Source: Apostichopus japonicus
Lineage: Eukaryota > Echinodermata > Holothuroidea > Aspidochirotida > Stichopodidae
Assembly: GCF_037975245.1 (NCBI RefSeq)
Contig: NC_092569.1
Span: forward strand, 3,237,001-3,301,000
Direction: 5' to 3'
Length of the DNA stretch: 64,000 nt
Shown: one piece after another, positions 1-10,408 of the stretch
How the letters are laid out: each line of letters starts with the position of its first letter
Position numbering within the stretch: the first letter of the stretch is position 1
Notes under the pieces: generated by a model
The model's input: only the letters and a program-made list of their open reading frames with translations
Told to the model about the DNA's origin: nothing
The model's database searches: none
Made by a program: the position numbers and the translations under genes

Positions 1-2805
1 CCCTAACTTCCAAATCCAACTTTACTGGCAGACTTCCAGGGGAGCAAGATTAGAGCTGACATGTATGTCAAAGGTCACAAGATTCACCTACTGGGTTTAA
101 TTCAACTTTAATAGTCACAAGAAATTTGTCATGTAAAGTTTAACAGAACTTTTTTCCCACAAAACAGATATAGCTGCTATCTTTTTGCTTCAAAGGATGT
201 TTCTAAATTTGAAAAACTGATTTCTTCTAAGTTTCCTTCAAAAATTAGGTAATCTTGAATAAATTTATCTCTTTAGTGAGATTTCATTGTTATAAAGATC
301 AAGGTTGCACCACTGTTTAACATCAAATTTGAAGAGAGTGAACCATCCAATGTCTCACTGCCCCTCCACCTACCCCTGCCCCTCCACCTACCCCTGCTCC
401 AACCCTTCTCACACTCAATCAATATATAACAGATCACTGTCTCTATATCCACAGACCTCAATTCTAACAGCTTCACTAATTCTAGTTCCCCTTATTGTCG
501 GTTGGGAAGAGGGGGTGCGGGATGGGGGATGTTTCAATTTAAACAAGCAATATGGTTCAACAGACAGACTAAGTTATCTTATCCCTTCTGCCCTGTTCAA
601 AGTAATATTGTGTGAAACATGCACAGAGTAACTATGCACCAGCTAGAAATATTAAAGGTAAGAAAGTCTGATGAGCAAGCTGGATTCTTCCTCCATCCCC
701 TCCCCCCCTGCCCCCCCTCTAACTTGCCCTCCCCCATTAAGCGCCCCGGATATTTTTCGGGGACCACCAGCACTACTGGTGAACTATCATCAAACTTTAA
801 TGGATGCAATCAGTATATTTCTTTCCTTTCTGATATGTGTATTACTTACGCTAGTCTAGACATTTTGTCTTTGGTGCCAGAAGTTATTTGCAAGAACTCG
901 ATAAATTAAACAACCTAAGGAGGAAGTTTTTTCATTGGGAGGAGGAAATTCCTAGCTACAACCCATGTTGTCTTAGCATGTTTACAACCAAGGGGGGTGA
1001 AAATGGTGACATTTACATGACGTTTTCATGAAGTTTTTATGTTCAAAGGTTCCGGGTTAAACTTTCCATCCATTTGTTTTTTTTCAAATTAGTTTCATTG
1101 TTGTCTGAAGACTGAATGTTTCCTCTTTTTTTCTTTTTTCTCTATTTTTAAAAACTACATTGTTATTTGTCATCAATGAGGCAAGGAATTAAAGATTTGT
1201 TCCAGATGGTACTACGTAATTCCATATTCAAATATTGAAATCAATAGATGAGCTGAAAACTTAAATATCATACAAAATGTCCAACCAAACTATTAAAATT
1301 TAAACGACTGTGATTGATGGCAACAGAAAGAGAATGTTCGGAAAATATTCTGCCAGTTTTGGGGGTCTTAGTACTGGTAAGTTGGGAGGTGACAGTTCAC
1401 TGGAAAAAACTACATCTCTCCCGAAATCACTCCACCAATGTCCTGTTTTTCGTCAAGATGCATTTCCCGATATCGACAGAATTCCTAGTGAGATGATCAT
1501 AATTTAATATTGTTCTTGGTTCTTGAAGGCTTGCCAAGTTTTTTGTTTTGTTTTTATGCTATAGGAACCTTACAGGACAAACCAACAGTTGCTGTTGGGA
1601 CAATTACCCTAAAAGAAACATCCAGTTTTGGATGCAAAAGTCTACCAGTAAAATAGTTTCTTACAAATAAGCTCTACAATGTAAATTGATTGCAATAATT
1701 ACGGCTACATACAGCCCAGTTAGCGAGAATTGTATGCATATATGACCGTTGTGTATCGCCTCTTTCAGGCTGTCTTAACAACGTTTGAACTTTCAAATTT
1801 GGCTAATGTGTTTATACCTACGGTGGCACTTAATCCCCCCCTTCTTCTGCGCTATTAAAAGTCTAAACCCGGCGATAAAACTAACAATTGTATAATCTCA
1901 AGTTTTTGCCCCCAAGGGTAGCAAGTGGTAATCTTTATTTTGATGTCTAAGTGATTGACGTTCATTTATATGCAGAAGGCTGGTAGGGTTAGTCTATTCT
2001 TCGCAACCTTCTTTTGTGTTATTGTTTATCTTTCATCAATACATTTCCATCCGGAAAAAAACTGACATTTCATAACTTCCTACTCTCAACCTTTCTTTTC
2101 TCTCCTTCGCTCTCCTCTTTTTTTTTCTTCTTTTTTTTCCTTTTTTTATCGTTTTTTTTTTTTCTTTTTCTTCTTTTTGTGGGCAATTCCTCACCTCTAT
2201 GGAGGACAGACACCACAAATAAACTTACATTCCAACACACTTAAGAAAATTTCCTGCCCTGACAGGAAGAAAAATTACAGAAAAACACACTGGCAAGAGA
2301 CTTTCTGGGGAAATTATTTTTCAGGGATCCAAATTATCGAATTCTCCTGTCGTACTAGAGAATGGGTTTCCAATATTTTGGCCTCTGGGTTGGAAAAATC
2401 TCCAGAGGAACTGTGACTGCTTTTGAGTGCAAATTTTCAGGTGGATATGAAATATGAATTGACAAGACTGACCTTAGTATTACATAGCAGCCAAAGTTAA
2501 CCCTGCACCATAGATGATAAGGACACTTGTGAAATGCTCTTGTTATAACACAAGAAATATGTATTGATTTATGTTCAATTCTATGAATATTCATTTATTG
2601 TACAGTACTATAAAGAACCAGAGATGCAAAGTTCGAAGGGAATAAAGGCCTTGTTCACATTTGAGACCTCAACTGGGGATCAGGGTCTTGTATTCCCTCG
2701 CGGATGTTACAAAACCAACCACGGACAAGTTCACGATGTTGCATAAAAGACAATTATGCAAGAACAAGGTCATGATGGTTATTTAGAAATTAGCTAAAAC
2801 TTTAA
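1..2805. other. Part of laminin intron 2; no recognisable feature
   Basis: By gene direction this is intron 2 (minus strand). I looked for the next LN-domain exon and did not find one. The stretch is AT-rich, with a T-rich pyrimidine run at about 2085-2180 and short C-rich runs near 360-400 and 695-735. The open frames are short and have biased, low-complexity composition. Confidence 0.5.
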
Positions 2806-2900
2806 AATTATAATAATAATCATAATAATAACAGCATTTATATTGCGCCAACTATCTGTGAAACCTATTCCGAGGTGGACGTTACAAAGAAAACAAAAAC
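2806..2900 (-). repeat. LINE/SINE 3'-tail-like fragment
   Basis: An (ATA)n-rich run is followed by a segment containing TATATTGCGCCAA. Read on the minus strand this resembles the 3' tail of the non-LTR element at 43955-44695 (GGCGCAATATAA followed by a TTATT-type run). It is short and diverged, so only relationship to that tail is suggested. Confidence 0.4.
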
Positions 2901-2922
2901 AAAGCCACTGAAGTCATGAGAG

Positions 2923-2998
2923 CCAGTAAACCGCACAAGACCAAGTTAACCGGATTAGAGCAAGTAAACCGGAAGAGAGGAAGTAAACCGGAGATGGC
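2923..2998 (+). repeat. Short degenerate tandem repeat (AGTAAACCG motif)
   Basis: Four spaced copies of a motif close to AGTAAACCG occur in about 70 bases at intervals of roughly 19-23 bp. No function is apparent. Confidence 0.5.
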
Positions 2999-3107
2999 CG
3001 GTCACTCACTCACTCTTCTATTCTTGATCGCCCGATTAGGATCCTCCCTGAAAGGGAGATCTCACTTCTGCAGGGTCTGATGCCGAGTACATGAGTGTTC
3101 ACACTAA

Positions 3108-3270
3108 TGTATGTCGTCCAGTTACAGAGTTGTTGACAATTAACAATTCATAATCATGGACGTTAAATATGAATGTAAGAGACTGACTTCGGTCAGCTTG
3201 CGGCTTTGATAAGCCAATGAGGCTTCTTCGCGAGTTCCTGCTTGCAGGAGGATCTAATATACATACACTA
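3108..3270 (+). mobile_element. tRNA-derived SINE, copy 1 (body and tail)
   Basis: It shares with the copies at 9300, 14860 and 42272 an ordered set of blocks: ATGTATGTCGTC, CATGGACGTTAAAT, CTTCGGTCAGCTTGCGGCTT, TTCGCGAGTTCCTGCTTGC and GGAGGATCTAA, then an ATACATACA-type tail. The tRNA-like head is not clear here. It lies in laminin intron 2, just past exon 2 in gene direction. Confidence 0.75.
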
Positions 3271-3394
3271 CAAAAGGTGAAATCGGCCTTGTCGCATCAG
3301 ACTTCCCTCCCATTCATCCTCAAAGGTGAACGTGCAGCTAAAATCGATTCGACTACCTTTGCCCTTTAATCAGTGAAAACAATGTTTTACTTAC

Positions 3395-3678
3395 CTGACC
3401 CAGGTCAAGGGTGACAGATACCCAATGGTATTGCATGCCATTGGCGATACTTGGACTCTGCCACCAGTTATTGGTGCCGTCGATGGCATGTTCTATCGGA
3501 TGTCTCTCGTCAGACTGATCACTGTTGAGGTCACAAACCCGGCATTGCGGGAAGCTTATTTTGGGATCTGGAACGTGTTCGACCAATCGGCAATATATTT
3601 CAGACCTGGCTTCCCCGCAGGTGGCGTTGGAGGTGATCCTTGCTCTAGTTGCGAGGTTGAATACGTGAGGGAACAACC
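3395..3678 (-). CDS. Laminin alpha chain, exon 2 (first part of laminin N-terminal domain)
   Basis: This exon encodes the start of the LN (domain VI) polymerisation domain of a laminin alpha subunit, which links laminin trimers into the basement-membrane network. Reading minus, the acceptor AG lies at 3680-3679 after a T-rich tract, and the donor GTAAGT at 3394-3389. The 284-base exon gives two bases plus 94 codons, phase 1 in and phase 0 out. Visible LN hallmarks, in order, are Gly-Leu-Phe-Pro, Asn-Ala-Thr-Cys-Gly, Tyr-Cys-Arg-Leu-Val-Glu-His-Val, a Cys-X-X-Cys, the block Ala-Ile-Asp-Gly-Thr-Asn-Asn-Trp-Trp-Gln-Ser-Pro, and Thr-Leu-Asp-Leu-Gly-Gln at the end. The Val-Glu-His-Val segment and absence of the insertion typical of alpha-3/5 chains point to an alpha-1/alpha-2 type. 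An open frame continues upstream into the intron and a minisatellite; that part is not exon. The remaining LN domain should lie left of the window. Confidence 0.95.
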
Positions 3679-3693
3679 CTGCAAAATACATAA

Positions 3694-4110
3694 AATAAAT
3701 GGAACTTGCATTAGATGAGTTTAAAAGACATGTTTCAAACAAACAATTGTAATGAACCCCAACCCCATTCCACTCCCCACTCCACTTACCCAATGCTAAC
3801 ATGCCTTCCACAAACACAGAGATAAATAAATGGAACCTGCATTTGGTGGGTTTCATCAAGACATGTTTCAAACAAAACATATGTAATGAACCCCCAACCC
3901 CATTCCCCCACCCCATTCCACTCCCCCACTCCACTTACCCTATACTAACATGCCTTCCACAAACACAGAGATTAATAAATGGAACCTGCATTAGATGAGT
4001 TTCATCAAGACATGTTTCAAACAAACATGTGTAATGAACCCCCACCCCATTCCACTCCCCCACTCCACTCACCCAATACTAACATGCCTTCCACAAACAC
4101 AGAGATGTGT
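3694..4110. repeat. Minisatellite, three copies of about 131-149 bp, abutting the laminin exon 2 acceptor
   Basis: Three copies each contain AATAAATGGAAC, an ATGAGTTTCATCAAGACATG-like block, a C-rich run, and AACATGCCTTCCACAAACAC. The GGAAC landmark occurs at 3701, 3832 and 3981. The array ends at about 4105-4110. Its left edge is only about 16 bp from the acceptor of laminin exon 2, so the pyrimidine tract and possibly the branch point border or lie in repeat sequence. Confidence 0.85.
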
Positions 4111-7100
4111 TGAGAATGTACTTTGCTGGGAGAATACATGGATGTTAATGATATCCAAAAGGTATTCTTGTAAGTCTCTATTATCAAAATGCTAAGCAAA
4201 TTATCTTGAAAAAATAAGACTAAATCGATGTCATTTCAATCAATGTCATTTACCTGTAGACAAATACTATTTTAAGTAGTACAGTTGAACTGCAGTAGAG
4301 TTGCAAACACTATACCAGGCTCAATGATAACAGTATTAATCGTATTTTACAACACACCGTAGTTGAATATCGCCTCAGTTGTATTTGGGTTGTGCGAGAG
4401 AGTGGAAAGAATTGCAGCCAATCCTGCAAATTACTTTTTTTTTGAAGAATTCTGTCACAAGCATATATATGCAAATAAAAGCTGAGAGAAGAAAAAAAGC
4501 TCACTTTTGGACATAAAGCAATCCTTATAGTTTTCCATATTTTAATTATTACTAAACAGAGCAAGTGATGTTAAAAGGGGTATCCTGGTGAATCAATAAC
4601 TTTATGTTTCTTCAAGCAAAGCTTTTCACCCCCATGGAAAAGTAAAAGAACTTTCTACATAAATTTTCAATTTATGAGCGTTAATATCACTCCCCTGGCA
4701 GGGTTTTGCGGTGATATTTAGCCACTCTCATCGGTGCTCCCCCCTCCCCCCACTACAACCCACCTCACCCAACTCTACCCATGTAGACAACATTGTGTTC
4801 CCCTACATCACTCTTCAACAGGGGGATTCACCTATAGGCTGATACCAAACAGTTTAATGTGCAGTTTATCTCCTTATTTTTCTTGTGGGAGAAGGGGTAG
4901 GAGAAGTGGTACAATATATCTGAGTTTGCAAGACAAATGGAGGCTACACCTACCACAGTAAAAATAATTGTTATTTCCTTAAACCTGAAGTATGTAGGAG
5001 CTGCATTAAAACAGTACCAATGAAAAAAGGTGATATAAACACTGTGCATGTATATTTCAAGCACTATTAACACTGTTAGCCACAGTTTTGATGTCCTTTT
5101 GAACAGGCAAGAATTAAGAAGTAATCAATACTGCGACATGCAGTGAGGCGCTTAGATCAATATTTAACAAAAAAACAGAGAATAGCAGCTCTCGAAGTAA
5201 TTCTACGGGTCGTGTCAGCAGTCTTCGACGCTTCAAATTCTTAACAGATATATACAGGATTGACTTCTAGTCAGAATAAAATATTAATTTTAATAATCGT
5301 AAGCCAATTTAATCTCATTGCAATACAATGTGGTTAATCTGATATGTTTAACTTTTTCACAAATTTCTTGGACCATATCTGTAAACCTGGACAGAACCAC
5401 TCTAGAGTAACATATTGTTGAAATCTCCCTCAAAAATACCAAAAACATATTTTGATCTATGGATATAACACTTGAATTTGTAATAATTGTGTGGTTATGT
5501 TTAAGTACTTCATTTTCAAATCTATGTTTTCATGTTTTGACTTATTTTTAGAGTAATAGATCATGTGGTACAAACACCAAATGACTGCAAAATCAATTAA
5601 ATATGCAGCTTGGGGATTTTCTTTTTGACAGGTGGAAAATGCTTTGGTTATCAAGACTTAGCATGATAGTGCTTTAGCAATACTAAATAATGAACTGGTT
5701 GTTCCAACGACGACATCAAAAGTTGTTCGTCTCTATGAATACTGGTCACTCAGTCCAGTCAACAAGTGTGTTAGGAAGCTGTATATCACATCATCAAATG
5801 GGGTGAGGTGGGGTGGGGGGTGATGCTGTGTTACCCAGAGATGTTTACCATCGAGGTGTGGGTTAGCTTGGGATTAGTGTATTAAAAGTATGAGCCCCAT
5901 ATCTAAACCACAACCTTATGATTACAGACGGCTGTGATCAATTATTCACTGTTTTGCAAAGCAGTGTAACATGGATTGCTAAAATTATTTCAACTCATCA
6001 ATATAGAAGAGTCCGTCCGTAAACTGTATGGGTAAATGGCAGAGTAATCTTGCCCTTATCCCATGACGAAAAACAATCATATGCTCCTTTGACCTACAAC
6101 AAACTGTAATATTTTAATGACCCCTATTTTCTCAAGCACAACTTAACCCTTGGAGCAGCATGCCATGAATTTTCTGTGATATTTATCTAAGACCTCTTAC
6201 CATCAATCACCCCTCTCCCTTTCTCTCTCTCTCTTTATTTCCCAATCATAATTAACTCCTCTCCCATTGATCCTGAGATAATCGTCTATATTTGCTAAAC
6301 CAAATCCTTTTCTTTCCCCATTACACTCTGGCATGTTCCACAGTTTGATCACAAATCCAGATAAACAGAGAGCACTTTACAAACCATTCTTTGGTGGTGA
6401 GAGGATGTATTTCCTGTGTAAAGAGCTGGACAAATGGAGATGGGACCAGATTACAAGGAGGAATTGACTCGGCTCTGCTACCCTCAATGAGACGGGTTTG
6501 ACCATTGGATTAACTGATGTGATAGTGTGTGCTTGACGAAAGCACATGTGTTGTATTTGCTAACAAGATCTTTCTTGTCACTATTGTAAAGCTATCCAAA
6601 CCTTTGGCACTTCATGAAAAGTAAACTTTGTTCGTTCCATTACACCTTAGCGCATCCTAGTTACCTACATGTACAACGATTACATTTGTATTAAGCTTAC
6701 AAATTTCAACTGCATGCCACTACATGGCAGTTGAATTTAACAGCATCTATAAAAAAAAAAAATTAAAATATTGTAATGTTTATAGAGCTGTCTCTCTAAC
6801 CAAATTAAAAGAATGCTCTTCTTTCCACATCAAGAATCCCATATACCCCGTTTCTAACCCCTTTCCACCCCAAAACTTGGCCTCTTCTACAATGTTCCCC
6901 CTCCTCTCCCCCACAACCCCCTCCCCTTTCCTTCACCAACCCTTTCTGACCACGCACAAGATTACACACAGTTTGTAAAACAAAGAATTCAATGTTTTTA
7001 TTTAAGGAAACAGCTCTCGGCAGAATGTATGGCCCTGATCATAAAAGCCCTCAACATCCCACATGTACTAAATATGCAAATTACTTTGACGTCATTAAAA

Positions 7101-8189
7101 TAACTACTGAAACATGCTAGATAGTCACGTTATGGTCACCCATTGTCAATTTGTTTTTATTTTACTGCTATCCTTAACAGCATATTACCTTCTTGATAAT
7201 TAATTTTTATCGTCAAATTTAATATTTCTTGATCTCTGGGAACACTGTTGATGGGGATGAGGAGGGGAGAGGGGATCACAACCTCCAGTAAGGTAATTTT
7301 TGTATGGTTTAGCAAGATTTAACCTACAGTTATGCCTATTGGAAGGCTAAGGTCTAATGGATCATATAAACTAAACACAATTCCATCCACGTTATACATG
7401 TGGATGTACACACACACTCACTGTTTGGGAAGTTCTAGCCTCAATAATAGTGGGTTATTTTACCTTGACATCTCTGTAAGGACAATTTTATTTATTTACA
7501 CAATTGTACAAACTGACCTTCAGGGTCAACATAGAGGTGACATTCTGGGCTATATCCCTTTAACTGGCCAGAGATATATTACATCTGGTGACCAGATCCT
7601 GATATATGATATTACTTCTCTGACAACCAGTTTTGAATTCGATGGTATTTCACCTAGGTGTTACGATGAATATATATCAAAAAGCAGACCTGATGGTTAG
7701 GACGAATAAAAATATCTGTCCATCAGATGGGAAACTTTACAAAATAATATCCAGAGCCAATGGAGATGGCTCTAGTTTTCATATAATCATCAAATCCTAT
7801 TTAACTTGAAGATGATGACAAGAGGGGTTATGGTGGGGGATGTAAATAGGGACGGGGAATAAGGCTTACAGCCTACTGTACATTAAATGTCCATGGGAGG
7901 AGGTATGAACTCCCAAAGGAAGAAATATCAGCTGGCTGCCAGGATGCCTAGAATGTTCACAAATATATCTTTAGCTCTTAGTGGAAGCACATTCTTGTTC
8001 TATATTTTTTCTCTTATTTTTTTATTATAACTGTGGGGGAGGGGGAGGGGGAATTAATTGGGGTTGGAACAGATGTCGGATAGGGCAACATCCTGAGGGG
8101 ACTATGATATTACGTCTAGGGTAATCACGATGATCTATAAATACAGGTTTCATATTCTGTGATCCTATCACCAACATTCCTGCACTTAT
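4111..8189. other. Intronic DNA; no recognisable feature
   Basis: AT-rich sequence with scattered low-complexity patches: G-rich near 5800-5820, pyrimidine-rich near 6205-6235, C-rich near 6845-6940. The longest open frame (7332-7700, plus) has no recognisable domain or codon signature. Confidence 0.5.
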
Positions 8190-8715
8190 TGTTGACAAGA
8201 GTTAGGAACACTATACTTCTACAGCAAATTTGTAATACAGAATTATTAATAACACTCCTATAGCATATAACGTAACACACTAACTTACTATTTAATATCA
8301 CTCCTACAGCATACTGTAATACAGTACTGTTAATAACACTCCTAAAGTATAACATAATACACTACTATTAATAACACTGCTATATCATACTGTAGTACTA
8401 CAGTACTGTTATAATACTCCTATAGCATACTGTACTACAGTACTATTAATAACACTGCTACGGCATACTGTACTACAGTACTGTTAATAACTCCTATAGC
8501 ATACTGTACTACAGTACTGTTAATAACACTGCTACGGCATACTGTACTACAGTACTGTTAATAACTCCTATAGCATACTGTACTACAGTACTGTTAATAA
8601 CACTCCTATAGCATACTGTAATACAGAACTAATAACACTACAGTATAGTATACTGTACTACAGTACTATTAATAACACTCCTATAGCATACTGTCATACA
8701 GCAAGTACTATTAAC
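8190..8715. repeat. Minisatellite of about 38-bp units
   Basis: The unit reads roughly AACACTCCTATAGCATACTG followed by TACTACAGTACTGTTAAT. It repeats about every 38 bp (for example near 8375, 8415, 8453, 8492 and 8529), with CTATAG and CTACGG variants alternating in the middle. The left copies are more diverged. Each unit contains the small inverted repeat CAGTACTG. Confidence 0.85.
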
Positions 8716-9299
8716 AACACTGCAGACTGCTGCAGCTTGCCTACAACTGTCTGATCTGTTTCTCAGCAAGATATATAAGACCTGGAGAACTAATCAAATT
8801 CCTCACACCTTTTGCCGCCTTTTTTTTTTCTTTTCTTCTTTTTCCTAGTTGTTTGTACTAATGAGGAAAGCTAAAACATCAGTTAGGCTAGATTAAATAA
8901 AGTATTATCAAACAGGGACTTGTTCGTTGTACCTAGCCAAACAGGGTTGGACCTTTCCTATTCAAGAAAAGAAGAACTGGTAGTGCTAACTTCAAGGGCT
9001 TTTGAGATTCTAAATTTTTTCTTTAAAGAAAACCTTCCAGGGGATTAGTAAAGTTCCAAGGATCAACTTGACTAATTATACAAACAAGGAAGTATTAAGT
9101 GGCTGGACATGAAATAGGCATCGGAATGTCTAGTAGATCGGCAGGTCCTTAGATGTGGAGAGATTTTTGAGAGCGGCAACCTGTTTTGCTACCTGACTTA
9201 GAAGTTCTACCAAAAGGAGCAAACAGCTTTTTGAAGAGGCAGTCACAGTCACTGCAGACCAGGCAACAAAATGAAATGTTGTGACAGATTTTTTTTTAA

Positions 9300-9490
9300 G
9301 GTCCCCGGTTCGAGTCACTCCAAAATTAATGTATGTCGTCCAGTCAAAGAGTTGTTGACAATTGACAATTCATAATCATGGACGTTAAATATGAATGTAA
9401 GAAACTGACTTCGGTCAGCTTGCGGCTTTGATAAGCCAAGGAGGCTTCTTCGCAAGTTCCTGCTTGCAGGAGGATCTAAAATAAATATTT
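9300..9490 (+). mobile_element. tRNA-derived SINE, copy 2
   Basis: A Pol III B-box-like CGGTTCGAGTCAC lies at about 9306-9318. The family body follows: ATGTATGTCGTC, CATGGACGTTAAAT, CTTCGGTCAGCTTGCGGC, TTCCTGCTTGCAGGAGGATC. The upstream tRNA-like part is too diverged to delimit, so the 5' end is approximate. Confidence 0.75.
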
Positions 9491-9742
9491 ACATTTTAGT
9501 AACACAAATCCTGCAGTATGTAGGGTAATCTGCAGTGTGAAAACGTAACAATTCAATTTTATTGTCAATGAACTAATGAAAACTGTGGTACAGCTTAGTT
9601 GATGATGGTAGGGGAGTGGTACACATGACAGTTTCTTTACTTGGTTCCATTCGGACATACTTGGCAGTTTTAATCTATGCAGGAAAATTGTGGACTTAAT
9701 CAGTATATATGTTGCCAGGGAGACATAGCAACAAAAAGAAAA

Positions 9743-9975
9743 CATTTCTACTTACATGTACAACCTGTTTCTGTGGGTGCATGAGGCAGGGTGTTGTGAG
9801 GAATTGGGAGCAATACTTTCATTATGAATAAACATTGTGCAACTCTGACCATGGAGGTATTGCACAACATTTCTACTTACAGGTACAAACGTTTCCATGG
9901 GTGCATGAGACAGGGTGTTTTGAGGGTGGGAGCAATGTGTCCATCTTGTATAAACATTGTGCAAAATTTGTGTTG
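9743..9975. repeat. Tandem duplication, about 124-bp period
   Basis: Two adjacent copies share ATTTCTACTTACA, GGGTGCATGAG, CAGGGTGTT, GGGAGCAAT and AAACATTGTGCAA. The first begins near 9744 and the second near 9868. They are diverged by scattered substitutions and small indels. Confidence 0.75.
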
Positions 9976-10062
9976 CCCTTTGTAATTGTAACTTTGTATA
10001 GTCTGAGCATGCCATTGAGTAGTTTCAACTTATACATGGTGGATATAGCCCTCAGTCTAAGT

Positions 10063-10400
10063 CAGGGTTTCCCTAACTTTATACCCCCATGAACCCCCTG
10101 TGGATGTCAGAGTTGTCCACGAACCCTTAACTTTTCGAGACACGATCTGAGTCATTATTATACTATAATACGCATTACAGTGCTACGTAAAAGATCAAGT
10201 ATCACATGCATGGTACGGTACTACTATGGCAACATGCATATGGCACGCGAAAAGAGTTTATCGATAGGTACGACTTTTGTACATTACTAAATTATATGAT
10301 ATATCAGATTTTAGTTCAACAAAAAGTACTCTAGTTTTGACTTTCAGAAGCGTCTCACGAACCCCCTGGGTGTTAATGCACCCCAGTGAGGGAACCGCTG
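10063..10400. mobile_element. hAT-type non-autonomous element (338 bp) with perfect 8-bp target duplication
   Basis: The element starts CAGGGTTTCCCTAA and ends TGAGGGAACCGCTG, giving imperfect terminal inverted repeats of the CAG-G-GTTCCCT type common in hAT elements. It is flanked on both sides by GTCTAAGT (10055-10062 and 10401-10408). Subterminal copies of ACGAACCC and CATGAACCCCC are visible. No transposase open frame is present, so it would depend on an enzyme supplied elsewhere. Confidence 0.88.
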
Positions 10401-10408
10401 GTCTAAGT

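Noticed and set aside
1-3394. Next LN-domain exon of laminin
   Set aside because: Looked for on the minus strand, but no open segment with the expected residues was seen; it presumably lies outside the window.
3679-3934. Upstream extension of the laminin exon 2 open frame to a Met at 3934
   Set aside because: The frame continues through a consensus acceptor into a minisatellite; the extra residues are a translated repeat and do not resemble a signal peptide. Exon 1 at 39193-39316 explains the N-terminus.
7332-7700. A 122-codon open frame on plus
   Set aside because: No recognisable domain, low-complexity stretches, AT-rich intronic setting; such lengths arise by chance in a 64-kb window.
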